Part shown: positions 44,253 to 56,600 of the stretch, piece by piece | How positions within the stretch are numbered: position 1 is the stretch's first letter | How the letters are laid out: every line of letters begins with the position of its first letter | Assembly: GCA_963710675.1 (NCBI GenBank) | Contig: CAVQBE010000002.1 | Span: 186,001 to 250,000 of the forward strand | DNA: 64,000 bases | Direction of reading: 5' to 3' | Origin: JACCZX01 sp963710675 | GTDB lineage: Bacteria > Pseudomonadota > Gammaproteobacteria > Burkholderiales > Burkholderiaceae_F | Position numbers and translations under genes: made by a program | Notes under the pieces: generated by a model | Told to the model about the DNA's origin: nothing | Databases searched by the model: none | Seen by the model: only the letters and a program-made list of their open reading frames with translations

Positions 44253-45508
44253 TAATGTCGCGCGTAGCGGTCGAGCGTTAGCCCGTCGAGATCGATCTGC
44301 GGTGTTCTTTGTGCAATCACGTCAGCCAGTACGCGCGCCGAGCCGCACGACATCACCCAGCCGGTTGAGCCGTGCCCGGTGTTCACGTACAGATTTGAAA
44401 TCGGTGACTTCCCGAGCACGGGGGGCCATCGGGCAGCATCGGGCGCGCGCCGATCCAGAAGCGCGCTTTCGGGTACGAGGCGGCATACGGAAACCAATCC
44501 TGCGCAACTTTTAGCAGCGTACGCAGCGCGCTATCGCGTAGCTGCATCCCGCGCGTTCCCAGCTCGGCCGTGCCGGCGATTCGGAGCCACTTGCCCATTC
44601 GCGTGATCGCGACTTTGTAGGTTTCATCCATCACGCTGATATACGGCGCATGCTCGAACGCAGTGATCGCGGCCGTGGCCGAGTAGCCTTTAACTGGCTG
44701 CATCGGCAAGCGAATTCCAAGCGGTCGCAACAACGCGCGGCTGTCTATTCCTCCGGCGACTACAAACGCGTCAGCCCTTAACGTTTCCGCTTTCGGTGCG
44801 CAAGCCCGTCAACGCGTTGCTGCTCAACTAGCAAGCTTTGGGCGACAACACCAAATCGGAAATCAACGCCGTCGCGGATCGCGATGTCCTTCAACTGTTG
44901 CGCAAAGAAAGCGCAATTGCCGGTTTCATCGTTCGGCAAGTGCAAGTGCGCCTGCGAGCGGGGTCGGTGCATGCAATGACGGTTCGAGTGCGTGCGCTTC
45001 GGCACTGCTGAGAAGGTGGTGCGTCAACCCCAAGCTCGGACAACATCTTTCGCGTCACCGCCGATCGTTCGACCTCCAGGTCCGTACGAAAAAGCTGCAG
45101 GTATCCGATGCTCTGGTCGTAATCCAGCTGATGCAGTTCGCGCAGAGCACGCAGCTCCGATTGACTGTAAAACGCAAGCCGCTGCATGCGTGCCTTGTTG
45201 CGCGTAAATCTTTCGAGACGGCATTCACCCAACCAACGGGCGATCCAGCTCCATAACGCGGGATCGAGCGAAGGACGAAACACGATCGGGGCTTCGGCCT
45301 TGAACAGATAAGCCAGAACCTTGGCCGGCATGCCGGGTTGCGACCAAGGCGCGACATACGATGGCGCCATCACGCCTGCATTGGCAAAGCTGGTTTCCTG
45401 CGCCACGCCCGAGCGCCGCTCGATGACCGTTACATCGTGGCCGTCGCGTCGCAGAAAGTAGGCGGTGGTCACACCGATGATGCCGGCGCCGATCACGACC
45501 ACATGCAT
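44252..45508 (-). CDS. dadA: D-amino-acid dehydrogenase small subunit (DadA), multiple frameshifts
   Basis: DadA is a membrane-associated FAD enzyme that oxidises D-amino acids to keto acids. The start MHVVVIGAGIIGVTTAYFLR is the Rossmann FAD site, and TSFANAGVMAPSYVAPWSQPG is the DadA-family motif that follows. Later parts appear in other frames: NDETGNCAFFAQQLKDIA, LPMQPVKGYSAT, ARFWIGARPMLPDG and NTGHGSTGWVMSCGSARVLAD near the end. Shifts lie near 45015, 44785 and 44421 (a run of six G). Summed length about 418 residues fits the family. The ATG overlaps the dctM stop (TAATG). It could oxidise the amino acid made or imported by its neighbours. Confidence 0.83.
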
Positions 45509-46844
45509 TACAGCTGGACGCCCATTACCAGATCGGGCAGCCAGGTGGCGATCGCGGGAAAGATCGTGATCAACGCAATCGCCACGATCAGCATCGCGAA
45601 AAAAGGAAGCGCCGCTCGCGCGATCGTGTTGCTGTCTTTGCCGGTCATGTTCTGCAGCACAAACAGGTTAAAACCGACAGGGGGCGTGACCTCCGCGATT
45701 TCAACCAGCAGCACAATGAATACGCCAAACCACACCAGATCGAATCCCGCCGTCTGAATCATCGGTAACACCACGGCCGCGGTCAATACGATCATCGAGA
45801 TGCCGTCGAGCGCAGCTCCAAGGATCACGTAGAACACCGCCAGAATCGCAATCAACGCGTAGCGATTGAGCCCCAGCGAGCTGACCCATTCGGCAAGCTC
45901 GCGCGGAATGCCGGTAAACGCCATCGCCTTGCTCAAAAACGAGGCACCAGCCAGGATGAACATGATCATGCACGACACCCGCGTCGCCCCGACGAGGCTT
46001 TCGGCAAACTTCGCGCGCGTGAGCGATCCGCCCCACCAAGCGATGACCAAGCGAGCCAAGAACGCCGTAAGCAGCGCACTCGGTCGCGGTCGCGAGCCCG
46101 GCGAGCAATACATACAAAATGAAGACGATCAGCAGAGTGCAAGGAATCAGCTCTCGCGAGCGACGGATTTTTTCTATAAACGGCACGCGCTCAACGTCGC
46201 TTGGAGTGCGTTCCGGGTTCATCAGCGCCCAGACGACGATGTACCCAGAGAAAAGAGCCATCAGCAGCAGGCCCGGCATGATCCCCGCCAGAAATACGCG
46301 AATGATCGACGCGTCTGCCGCCACCGCATACACGACCATCGTGATCGACGGCGGGATCAGGATTCCAAGCGTGCCGGCAGTTGCGAGCGAGCCCAGCGCA
46401 ATTTGCTCGTCGTATCCGCGTCGTCTGAGCTCGGGCAAAGCGACTTTCGCGATCGTTGCGCAGGTCGCTGCGGACGAGCCGGACACCGAGCCGAAGATGC
46501 CGCAGCCCAGGATGTTGACGTGCATCAGACGACCGGGGATACGTTGCAGCCAGGGTGCAAGTCCCTCGAACATCTGCTCGGACAAGCGCGTCCGGAACAG
46601 AATCTCGCCCATCCAGATGAATAGCGGCAGCGCCGCAAGCTCCCACGAAGCGTTGGTTCCCCAAAAAGCGGTGAACAGACTGCGGCCCGGCGATGTATCG
46701 GTAAAACCCTGCGAGCCCGATCCAGCCGACGATGCCGAGCGACATGCCGATCCACACGCCCGCGCACAGCACGACACCAAGCAGCCCGAGCAAGACCGCG
46801 CCGACAACGACGGCGCTCATGGCGTTGTCGCTCACGGTGCTCAA
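45508..46844 (-). CDS. dctM: TRAP transporter large permease (DctM), two frameshifts
   Basis: The large membrane subunit of a sodium-driven TRAP importer, about 445 residues with a dozen membrane segments. Family marks include PLFIWMGEILFRTRLSEQMF, GCGIFGSVSGSSAATCATIA, GTLGILIPPSITMVVYAV, LGAALDGISMIVLTAAVVLP and VEIAEVTPPVGFNLFVLQ. Shifts near 46690 and 46080 split it over three frames. The first start is a TTG at 46844 overlapping the dctQ stop; an ATG at 46820 is an alternative. It lies between dctQ and dadA on the same strand. Confidence 0.87.
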
Positions 46845-47374
46845 AAGTCCTCGGTGAAATCGCCACGAGCATGGCGTTCGTCGACGGCAACTTGATACGC
46901 CGGCCGCTGGCCGCGCAACACAGCGACGAATTCATCAATGACTGCAATCAGCAAGATGATCGCCCCGATCGCAAACGACAATTGCGGAATCCACATGGGA
47001 ACCACCAGCAGCCCGATCGACATCTCGTCGTAGCGCCAGCTTTCATACACGCCAAAAGTCGCCCACCAGGCGAGCACCGCACTCGCCACAAGCGCAATCA
47101 GCAATGCGAGCAGCTCCGCGTAACGCCGTCGCTCGGGCGACAGCTTGTCGAGCACGAGCAGCATGCGAACGAAGTCGCCGCGCTTAAATGCGCTGGCCAT
47201 CGGCAGGAACGCGGCAGCAGCGCACATCCACGACACCAGATCATCGGTGCCGCTCAAGCTAATCCCCATCGGCCGCGTCAAAGCGCCGCCAATCATCACG
47301 ACGAAAATGGCGCAGACGAAAAAAGCTCCGCAATAAGCGGAGCCATCGTAGAGCCGGTCAAGCCAGCGGCGCAT
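46841..47374 (-). CDS. dctQ: TRAP transporter small permease (DctQ)
   Basis: A 177-residue protein with four membrane segments and the conserved opening of the DctQ family (RWLDRLYDGSAYCGAFFVCAIF), LSGTDDLVSWMCAAAAFLPMA, the short cytoplasmic FKRGDFVRMLLVLDKL and a final WIPQLSFAIGAIILLI. DctQ helps dock the binding protein onto the large subunit. It lies 25 bases after dctP and overlaps dctM by four bases. Confidence 0.88.
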   Translation of the reverse strand: MRRWLDRLYDGSAYCGAFFVCAIFVVMIGGALTRPMGISLSGTDDLVSWMCAAAAFLPMASAFKRGDFVRMLLVLDKLSPERRRYAELLALLIALVASAVLAWWATFGVYESWRYDEMSIGLLVVPMWIPQLSFAIGAIILLIAVIDEFVAVLRGQRPAYQVAVDERHARGDFTEDF

Positions 47375-47399
47375 GTTGCGCGGTGCGCTTATTTGTGGC

Positions 47400-48379
47400 C
47401 TATTTTTTCCGGTATGCGTCGACGATTTCCTTGCCGTCAGTGCCGGCTTGCTTGAGCCAATCGCTCAGCATCTCGTCGCCGATTTTCTTCATGTCGCCCA
47501 TGAGTTGCGGACTGGGCTTAACGATCGTCATCTTGTTCTTTTGCAAGAATGGCCAGGGACTCGTCGGTGTAGCCGCGCATGCGTTCCCAGCCTTTGCGCT
47601 CAGCGTCTGCCGCCGCCTTCAGAAGTGCGTCCTGCGTGGGCTTGTCGAGCTTTTCAAATTCACGCAGATTCACGATCACCATATTCTTCGGCACCCAGGC
47701 ATTCACCGGATGAAAATGCGTCAGCGTCTCCCACACCTTGCTATCGACACCTGTCGCGCCGGACGACATGAAGGAATCGACCGCACCGGTCGCCAGCGCT
47801 TGCGACAGCTCGGCCGCCTGGATCGTCAGCGATTGCGCGCCGACTACTTGCGCGATCTTCGAAGTGGCAGGGTTGTATGCGCGCCACTTAAGCCCCTTCA
47901 TATCGGCCGCCGATCGCAATTCCTTCTTCGCATAGATCCCTTGCGGTGGCCACGCTACTGCATACAGCAGCTTGGCGCCGCGCTTGGCCAGCAGTCGATC
48001 GGCGACAGGTTTCTGCGCCTGCCAAAGCTTGTACGCATCGTCAAACCCGGTTGCCACGAACGGGAGCGAGTCCGCGCCGAAGACTGGATTCTGATTGACC
48101 ATCACGCTCATCAGAATTTCACCCATCTGCGTCTGGCCGCTCTCGACTGCGCGCGTGATCTCCGGCACCTTGAATAGCGAACCGTTTGGGTGCACGGTGA
48201 TCTTGAGCTTGCCGTTGGTGGCGAACTCGACATCCTTGGCAAACTGGTTCAACGTCACCGTATGCGGATTACCAATGGGATAACCAGCGGCGAGATTCCA
48301 GTTTGATTGGGCGGATGCAGGCGCACTAGCGAAAATCAAGCGTGGCGGTAGCGCTCAACAACATCTGACGGCGTTTCAT
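47400..48379 (-). CDS. dctP: TRAP transporter solute-binding protein (DctP), two frameshifts
   Basis: The periplasmic receptor of the TRAP system. The start at 48379 (MKRRQMLLSATATL) follows AGGACACC; after a shift near 48340 the signal peptide continues ASAPASAQSNWN. The body shows AAGYPIGNPHTVTLNQFAKD, MVNQNPVFGADSLPF, KGLKWRAYNPATSKIAQVVG, SSGATGVDSKVWETL and FEKLDKPTQDALLKAAADAE. A second shift in an A run near 47540 hides the last 45 residues, which read LMGDMKKIGDEMLSDWL and end at 47400. The arginine in KWRAYNP is the usual carboxylate anchor, so the ligand is probably an organic acid. It is divergent from the 5-oxoprolinase gene. Confidence 0.86.
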
Positions 48380-48484
48380 GGTGTCCTCGTGGATTTCAGA
48401 CTAGCGAAATGGCGAAGTTGCGTTGGTAACATGGCCTGCACGCAATACTACTAGCAGATGCCGCTAAAACGATGGAGACCGCCA

Positions 48485-51400
48485 GTGAATTCAGATCGTC
48501 GCTGGCAATTCTGGATCGACCGTGGTGGCACTTTCACCGATGTCGTTGCGCGCCGGCCCGACGGCTCACTGGTGACGCACAAGCTTGCTGTCGGATAACC
48601 CGGAGCAGTACGACGACGCTGCGATCGCAGGTATTCGCCAACTGCTTCGCGTTCCCGCGCAACGCTCCAGTGCCGGTTGATCTGATCGACTCAGTCAAGA
48701 TGGGAACGACGGTCGCGACCAATGCGTTGCTCGAGCGCAAAGGAGAACCTACCGTCCTGGTCGTTACGTCGCGGCTTTCGCGATGCGCTGCGAATCGCGT
48801 ATCAAAACCGGCCGCGCCTATTTGACCGGCATATCGTTTTGCCGGAGCTGCTCTACTCAAAAGTGATCGAAGTTGATGAGCGGATCGGCGCGCACGGCGA
48901 TGTTGTCAGGCCGCTCGACCTCGCATCAGCGCGCGCTGAGCTCTCGAGGCAGCCTACGTCGCAGGTTTCCGCTCGGTCGCGATCGTGTTGATGCACGGCT
49001 ATCGATACCCGGCCCACGAGGCTGCGCTCGAAGCCGCGGCCCGCTCGAGGTCGGCTTCGCGCAGGTTTCGGCCTCGCACCGCGTGAGCGCATTAATGAAG
49101 TTCGTCGCACGCGGCGATACCACCGTCGTCGATGCCTATTTGTCCCCGATTCTGCGACGTTACGTCGACCATGGTGGCTGACGAGTTGCCCGGGACGCGC
49201 CTGATGTTTATGCAATCGTCGGGCGGTCTCACCGATGCGCGTCGGTTCCAGGGTAAGGATTCGATTCTCTCCGGTCCCGCGGGCGGGATCGTCGGCATGG
49301 TTCGCACCAGCCTTGCAGCGGGCTTCGGACGCGTCATCGGCTTCGACATGGGCGGCACTTCGACCGATGTTTCGCACTTTGCGGTAGTGATGTCAGTGAT
49401 TGTGAGCGCGCTTTCGAAACCTTGGTGGCAGGCGTGAGGATGCGCGCGCCGATGATGAGCATCCACACGGTGGCTGCGGGCGGTGGATCAATTCTCCATT
49501 TTGATGGCGCGCGCCTTCGCGTCGGTCCTGACTCAGCAGGGGCCAATCCAGGCCCTGCCTGCTATCGCCGCGGAGGTCCGCTGACCGTGACCGACTGCAA
49601 TGTGATGGTCGGAAAAATTCAGCCTGCGTTTTTTCCCACGGTGTTCGGACGTCGCGCGCAACGAAGCGCTTGATGACGAGATCGTGCGAGAAAAATTTGC
49701 TGCTGTTGGCAATGGAAATCGAAGATGCCACCGGACGTGCATTGACGCCCGAACAAGTGGCCGACGGCTATCTGAATATCGCCGTTGGCAATATGGCCGA
49801 AGCGATCAAGCGGATCTCGATCCAGCGCGGCCACGACGTGACGCAGTACACGCTCAGCGTTTTCGGCGGAGCCGGCGGACAGCATGCGTGCCGGGTCGCC
49901 GATGCACTTGGCATGACGCGCATCTTTGTGCATCCGCTGGCTGGCGTGCTGTCGGCTTACGGCATGGGGCTGGCCGATCAGACAGCGATGCGAGAACAAT
50001 CAATCGAGCGCCGCCTGGACGTCGACGCAATGGCAGCGCTGGACGCGGCGCTGGATCGACTGGCGCCGTGAGACTACGGATGATCTGGCGTCGCAAGGTG
50101 TCGGGGTTGACCGCATCAGCGTTGTCCGGCGTGTCCATCTTCGCTATGAAGGCACCGATTCAGCGTTGATCGTTGCGGCGTCGACGCTATCGGAGATGCA
50201 GGCGGCATTCAATGCGGAGTATTTAAAGCGGTATTCGTTTCTGATGCAGCAGCGCGGCCTCGTGATCGAAGCGGTTTCGGTTGAAGCGATCGGCCAGGGT
50301 GAAGTGATCGCGGAAAATGCGGCCGCTCAAGCAACGCGCTCAGTGCCGCTGGTGGCAAAGGGAACGGCACGGATGTACAGCGAAGGCGCCTGGCGAGCAG
50401 CGCCCCTTTATTCCCGCTCCGAAATGCGGCCCGGCGACGTCGATCGGCGGTCCTGCCATCATCGCCGAAGCAAATGCGACCACTGTCGTCGAGCCCGACT
50501 GGGAAGCGATCGTCAGCGAGCTCGATCACATCGTTCTGGAGCGCGTGCGCCCACGCGAGGAAAGGCAGCGCGATCGGCACCGATGCCGACCCGATCATGC
50601 TCGAGGTGTTCAACAACCTGTTCATGTCGATCGCAGAGCAGATGGGATTGCGGCTGCAGAACACCGCGTATTCGGTCAACATCAAGGAGCGGCTTGATTT
50701 TTCATGCGCGCTGTTCGATTCGGCTGGCAATCTGATCGCCAATGCACCGCACATGCCGGTGCACCTGGGATCGATGAGCGAGTCAATCAAGACCGTGATG
50801 CGTGAGAACGCAGGCGCAATGAAGCCCGGTGATGCGTATGCGATCAATGATCCGTACCACGGCGGCACGCACCTGCCCGACGTGACTGTGATAACGCCGG
50901 TGTTCGATCGCAGCGGGCGACCGAGATCCTGTTCTATGTCGGCTCGCGCGGCCACCACGCGGACATCGGAGGCACGACGCCCGGATCGATGCCGCCCTTT
51001 TCGACATCGCTCGACGAGGAAGGCGCGCGCTTCATCAACTTCAAGCTGGTCGACGGGCAGGGCGCGGGGAACGCTGACTGACCGTGCAGGCAGGATTCGC
51101 GAAACCGAGCTGATGGCATTGCTGACTTCCGGCCCGTATCCGGCGCGCAATCCGCAACAGAACCTTGCCGATCTGCGAGCGCAGATCGCGGCGAACGAAA
51201 AAGGTCGCGAGGAATTGCTGAAGATGGTCGAGCAGTTCGGCCTCGACGTCGTTCGTGCTTACATGCAACACGTGCAGGACAACGCCGAGGAATCGGTGCG
51301 ACGCGTGATCACGCAACTGAAGGACGGCGACTTCGACTATCCGCTCGACAACGGTGCGCTGATTCGTGTCCGCATCAAGGTCGATCGCGAAGAGTCGTTC

Positions 51401-52180
51401 GGCAACGATCGACTTCACCGGAAGCTCCGATCAGCTGACGAATAACTTCAACGCACCGAGCGCGGTGTGTTACGCCGCCGTGCTGTACGTGTTTCGCACG
51501 CTGGTCGATGCCGACATTCCGTTAAATGCCGGCTGCCTGAAGCCGCTGAACGTCGTCATTCCGGAAGGCTCGATGCTTAATCCGCGATATCCGGCCGCCG
51601 TCGTCGCGGGCAATGTCGAAACATCATCGTGCATCACTGACGCACTTTACGGCGCGCTTGGAGTGATGGCGGCCGCGCAGGGGACGATGAACAACTTCAC
51701 GTTCGGCAACGACCGTTACCAGTACTACGAAACGATCTCCGGCGGCTCGGGCGCCGGCGTTCGCGATGTGAATGTCGACGCTGAGACTCTTGAAGGATTC
51801 GACGGTACTGACGTCGTACAAACGCACATGACCAATTCGCGGCTGACCGATCCTGAGGTGCTTGAGTTCCGCTATCCGGTACGGCTGGAAAGCTACGAAA
51901 TAGAGCGGGCTCGGGCGGCGCGGGACGCTGGCACGGCGGCAACGGCGGCACACGCCGCGTGCGGTTTCTGGAGCCGATGACCGCATCGATTTTGGCGAAT
52001 CACCGGTCGATTCCACCGTTCGGCATGGCAGGCGGCGAACCCGGCGAAGTAGGACGTAATTGGATCGAAAGAACTGACGGGCGCATTGAGACGATGGGTC
52101 ACATCGGCTCGGCCGAAATGAACGTCGATGACGTGATAGTTATTCAAACTCCGGGCGGCGGCGGCTTTGGAAAAAAATGA
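48485..52180 (+). CDS. 5-oxoprolinase (HyuA-HyuB type, single chain), heavily frameshifted
   Basis: This gene hydrolyses 5-oxoproline or a related cyclic amide with ATP. From the GTG at 48485 (WQFWIDRGGTFTDVVARRPD) the HyuA-type ATPase half shows MGTTVATNALLERKGEPT, SGPAGGIVGMVRTSL, FDMGGTSTDVS, VAAGGGSILHFDG and ANPGPACYRRGGPLTVTD. The HyuB half follows with no separate start: DPIMLEVFNNLFMSIAEQMG, NIKERLDFSCALFD, INDPYHGGTHLPDVTV, GGSGAGVRDVNVD and QTPGGGGFGKK at the end. Total span 3.7 kb (about 1230 residues) fits the fused eukaryote-like 5-oxoprolinase. At least ten frame changes occur, for example near 48592, 48650, 48775, 49165, 49385, 50068, 50440, 50922, 51405 and 51950. Errors or true decay cannot be separated here. 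Confidence 0.8.
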
Positions 52181-52274
52181 AGGCTGATGGCCTATGACTT
52201 AACCAGGCAAATAGGCTGCACCGTCGGCCAAATTCTGAACACGCTCACTGTGGCGCACAGAAATAATCCGCTCT

Positions 52275-53573
52275 ATGAATGCGCCGGACCGTAACGGTCT
52301 TACTTCGATTTTGGGCTCGCTGTCGATGAGCTATTCGCCGCTGGTCGATCGCGAGCGCCGTACGTTTGGCACGCGCCTCACGATGCTGGCGGTGAAGCCA
52401 AGCGACCGTCTGCCGGTCGGTTCGATCCTTCAGCAGTTGGATGGCCTGTGGCCCGAATCGCGCGCGATGGTGCTGATGGCGCCGCTCGATGCACAGCTGG
52501 ACGATTCGCTGCTCGAATGGCAGCCGCCGATCAACGCAGTGGTCGAAATCCCGGCAATCGCGTTGCGCGACCCAACCACCCAGGGGCTGGTGCAGCGGGC
52601 GAGTCGTGCAGGAATCAAAATGGCGCTGCGTGGACGCCCAGACGTGCCCTTGCCGCCTGCGCTGATCGATTGCTTTAGTTACGCGCTGATCCACATCACA
52701 GAAGATCGTCGCCGTCGCAGTGACGGCAGTAATGCACCGCCGCCACCGGGCGTGATGCGCCGCATGCCGTTCATCATTACGGGTGCGTTTCGGGTGGATG
52801 ATCTGCAGGCTGCTTATCAGCGCGGTGCTGTGGCAAGCGTGGGGCTGCCTTTTGACGAAGCGCCCCCGACGACAGAGCGGCCGCCGCAGCCCAATCACCA
52901 CTCCGTGCTTGAGTTACTACGTCTGGCGCACGATCGCGCGGACATCGATTTGATCGAGTCAGCAATCAAACGCGATGCTGCACTGGCTTTCGAGCTGATT
53001 CGTTTCGTCAACTCCACCGCGTTCGCCGTGCCGATGCAAATCGGTTCCGTCAAGCGAGCGATCATGGTGCTGGGCCACGCCAAACTGACACGATGGCTAT
53101 CGCGCATGTTGCGCGTTGCCACATTCAGTGCGGACGCCTTGCCGTTGATGCAAGCGGGCACTCGTCGCGGTCTGTTCCTCGAACACCTGGCCAGCTGCAA
53201 CGCTGAAGGTGCTGAGCTGCGTGACTCGCTGTTTCAGACCGGCGCGTTCTCGTTGCTGGACCGCATGACCGGGACCACATTTCCGCGGCTGCTGCAGCAT
53301 GCGCAGCTGGCGCCCAGCGTGTCTGCCGCTTTGGTCGACCGCAGCGGTCCGTGTGCGCCGTATCTATCGCTGGCAGAAGCAATCGAGCGCAACGATCCTG
53401 TGATGGGAAGAAAGCAACGCGAAGCGCTCGACATCTCGCTGCTGGATTGCAACGTCGCGTCTGCTGCGCGCGCTGTCAGCCGCTCAGACGGTGCACGCCG
53501 AGCCGCGACTGATTGCCTAGTCCTCGCTATCGCGCGCCGGAGTCGCGTGCTCGAAGATTCTGCCTCGTTATAA
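52275..53573 (+). CDS. HDOD-domain signalling protein
   Basis: A 432-residue cytoplasmic protein. Residues about 15-200 resemble a degenerate EAL-type fold (YSPLVDRERRTFGTRLTML, INAVVEIPAIALRDPTTQGL, GIKMALRG) without the metal and catalytic residues of an active c-di-GMP phosphodiesterase. Residues 215-400 form an HDOD domain (LELLRLAHDRADIDLIESAI, DAALAFELIRFVNSTAF, IGSVKRAIMVLGHAKLTRWLS), a catalytically inactive HD relative. Such YuxH-like proteins act in signalling or stress control. Specific role unknown. It sits alone between the 5-oxoprolinase and purL genes. Confidence 0.82.
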   Translation: MNAPDRNGLTSILGSLSMSYSPLVDRERRTFGTRLTMLAVKPSDRLPVGSILQQLDGLWPESRAMVLMAPLDAQLDDSLLEWQPPINAVVEIPAIALRDPTTQGLVQRASRAGIKMALRGRPDVPLPPALIDCFSYALIHITEDRRRRSDGSNAPPPPGVMRRMPFIITGAFRVDDLQAAYQRGAVASVGLPFDEAPPTTERPPQPNHHSVLELLRLAHDRADIDLIESAIKRDAALAFELIRFVNSTAFAVPMQIGSVKRAIMVLGHAKLTRWLSRMLRVATFSADALPLMQAGTRRGLFLEHLASCNAEGAELRDSLFQTGAFSLLDRMTGTTFPRLLQHAQLAPSVSAALVDRSGPCAPYLSLAEAIERNDPVMGRKQREALDISLLDCNVASAARAVSRSDGARRAATDCLVLAIARRSRVLEDSASL

Positions 53574-53638
53574 TTTCGCACGCTTGTCAGCCGGGCAAGC
53601 GCATAACGACGCGCGAGCCTCGCGCGCTTTTGCTTTCA

Positions 53639-56600
53639 ATGACCCAATCCAGTACGGTTTTTACGCTCACCGGGCCGAGCGCGTTATCGGCTTTCCGAGC
53701 GGCGCGATTGCTGGCGGCGATCCGGTCCGTGGAAAAATCAGCCGCCTCGCTGAGCGGCCGCTTCGTTCACTTCATCCATGCCAGTCGCCCGCTCGATGTG
53801 GCCGAGCGCGCGCGACTCGAAGGTTTGCTGGATTATGGCGATGCTGCCAGCGCGCCCGTCAAGGGCGCCGCATTTCTGGTTGTTCCACGGCTTGGAACGA
53901 TTTCTCCCTGGTCAAGCAAAGCTACTGATATTGCGCACAACACCGGGCTGAAGCCGATTCGACGCATCGAGCGCGGCACGCTTTATGTGATCGGGACTGG
54001 CAGAAAACCGCTGAACGCCGCCGTGGCAGCGCGGCTGCAATCCGTCCTGCATGACCGCATGACCGAGAGTGTGATCGACCCTGACACCGATCCAGCGCTG
54101 GTGTTTCGAGAGCTCGATAGCAAACCGATGCAGACGGTTGCGTTGCTGAAGGGCGGACGTGCGGCGCTCGAGCGTGCGAACGTCGAAATGGGGCTCGCGT
54201 TGTCAACCGACGAGATCGAGTATCTGCTCGACGCATTCACGCAGATGCGACGTGATCCGACCGACGTCGAGCTGATGATGTTTGCGCAGGCCAACTCGGA
54301 GCACTGCCGACACAAAATTTTCAATGCCACGTGGACCGTTGATGGCGAGTGCAAGGATGCAACGCTTTTCGACATGATCCGTGCGACGCATCGGGCAGCG
54401 CCGCAAGGCACCGTAGTCGCCTACAGTGATAACTCGGCTGTTCTCGAAGGCCGCATCGTGTCGCGCTTTTATCCGTACAGCGATCACGCATCCGGTGCGG
54501 TGGGTGTCAACTATGGTGCGCGAAGCGAATTGACGCACACGGTCTTCAAGGTCGAGACGCACAATCATCCGACGGCCATCTCGCCGTTCCCGGGTGCATC
54601 GACCGGTGCAGGCGGCGAGATCCGCGATGAAGGTGCAACCGGCCGCGGTGCAAAGCCCAAGGCAGGCCTATGCGGCTTCTCAGTGTCGCACTTGCGCATT
54701 CCGGACATGCGGCATGCGTGGGAGCGCGACACCGATGTCACTCGCACTGCGCAGCAGCCAATGGACGATTTTGGGTTTCCCTCTCGAATCGCCGACGCGT
54801 TGTCGATAATGATTGATGGCCCCATCGGAGCGGCCGCGTTCAACAACGAGTTTGGCCGGCCGAACCTGCTCGGTTACTTTCGCAGCTACGAACAGAACGT
54901 AAGTGGCACGCACTACGGCTATCACAAGCCGATCATGATCGCGGGCGGTATCGGCAACATTCGCGACGATCAGGTGCGCAAACATGATCTGCCGCCGGGA
55001 TCGCTTCTCGTTCAGCTTGGCGGGCCAGGCATGCGGATCGGGCTGGGCGGTGGGGCGGCATCGAGCATGGACGCCGGTGCCAACACCGAGCAGCTCGACT
55101 TCGACTCTGTGCAGCGCGGGAATCCCGAAATGCAGCGTCGCGCGCAGGAGGTGATCGATCGATGCTGGGCGCTCGGTGCCCGCAATCCTGTGCTTTCGAT
55201 TCACGACGTTGGTGCTGGCGGACTCTCTAACGCAATGCCCGAGCTCGCCGATCAATCGAAGCAGGGTGCGCATATCTTGCTGGCGGACGTTCCGGTTGAA
55301 GAAAGCGGCATGAGCCCGCTCGAGATCTGGTGCAACGAGTCGCAGGAACGCTATGCATTGGCAGTCGCACCGGATCACCTGAAGGCTTTTGACTGGCTTG
55401 CGCGGCGAGAGCGCTGTCCGTACGCAGTGATCGGTCGCATTACGGATGATGGGCAGCTCGTGATCGAAAGCCCGGGCCACGTTCGCGCGGTCGATATGCC
55501 GATGAGCGTGCTGCTCGGCAAGCCACCTCGGATGCATCGCGACGTGCGCCATGTCGAGAGAACGTTTCCGCCGTTCGACGGCGCCGGCTTGAATCTGGAG
55601 CAATGCGCGCTCGATGTGCTTCGACATCCAACGGTGGCCAGCAAGAGCTTCCTGGTCACGATCGGCGACCGAACAGTGGGCGGGTTGTGCTCTCGAGACT
55701 CGATGGTCGGTCCATGGCAAGTTCCGGTCGCTGATTGCGCTGTGACGCTGCTGAGCTTCGATGGGTATGCAGGCGAGGCGATGGCAATCGGTGAGCGCAC
55801 TCCGCTGGCGGTGATCGACCCCGCGGCGGCCTCCCGTATGGCGATTGGAGAGTCGCTAACAAATATTGCGGCCGCCGACGTTCAATTGCAGCGCGTGAAG
55901 ATTTCTGCGAACTGGATGGCAGCGTGCGGTGCAGAAGGAGAGGATGCGAACCTCTTTGATGCCGTCAGGGCTGCCAGCGATCTGTGCCAGGCGCTTGGCG
56001 TCAGCGTTCCTGTCGGCAAGGATTCGTTATCGATGAAAACGACGTGGCGCGACGGCGAGACTGAAAAAACAGTTGTTGCGCCCGTATCGTTGATTGCGAG
56101 CGCGGCAGCAGCCGTGGACGACGTCCGACGCTCGCTGACCCCTCAGCTTCATTGCGACGTCGATACGTTGCTGATATTGGTCGACCTCGCCAGTGGGCGC
56201 AATCGAATGGGCGGATCAATTCTGGCCCAGGTTACCCAGCAGCTTGGCAATGAAGTGCCCGATGTCGATGAGCCAGCGATACTGGCTGCGTTTATCCCCG
56301 CCGTGCGAAAGCTGCAAAGCGAAGGGTATTTGCTGGCCTACCACGACCGCTCGGATGGCGGGTTATTCGCCACGCTGTCCGAGATGGCGTTTGCCGGCCA
56401 TGTAGGGCTTAGCGTCAATCTCGACGTGCTGGCAATCGATGCCGCTGCGCAGGACTCGGGCGATTTCAAGATTCGGCCAGAACAAATGGCGGTACGCCGT
56501 GGCGAATTGATTCTGAAGGTGCTGTTTAACGAAGAGCTCGGCGCAGTGCTTCAGGTCCGAGAGCGCGACAAGAGCCACGTGATGAGCACGCTGCGTGCCG

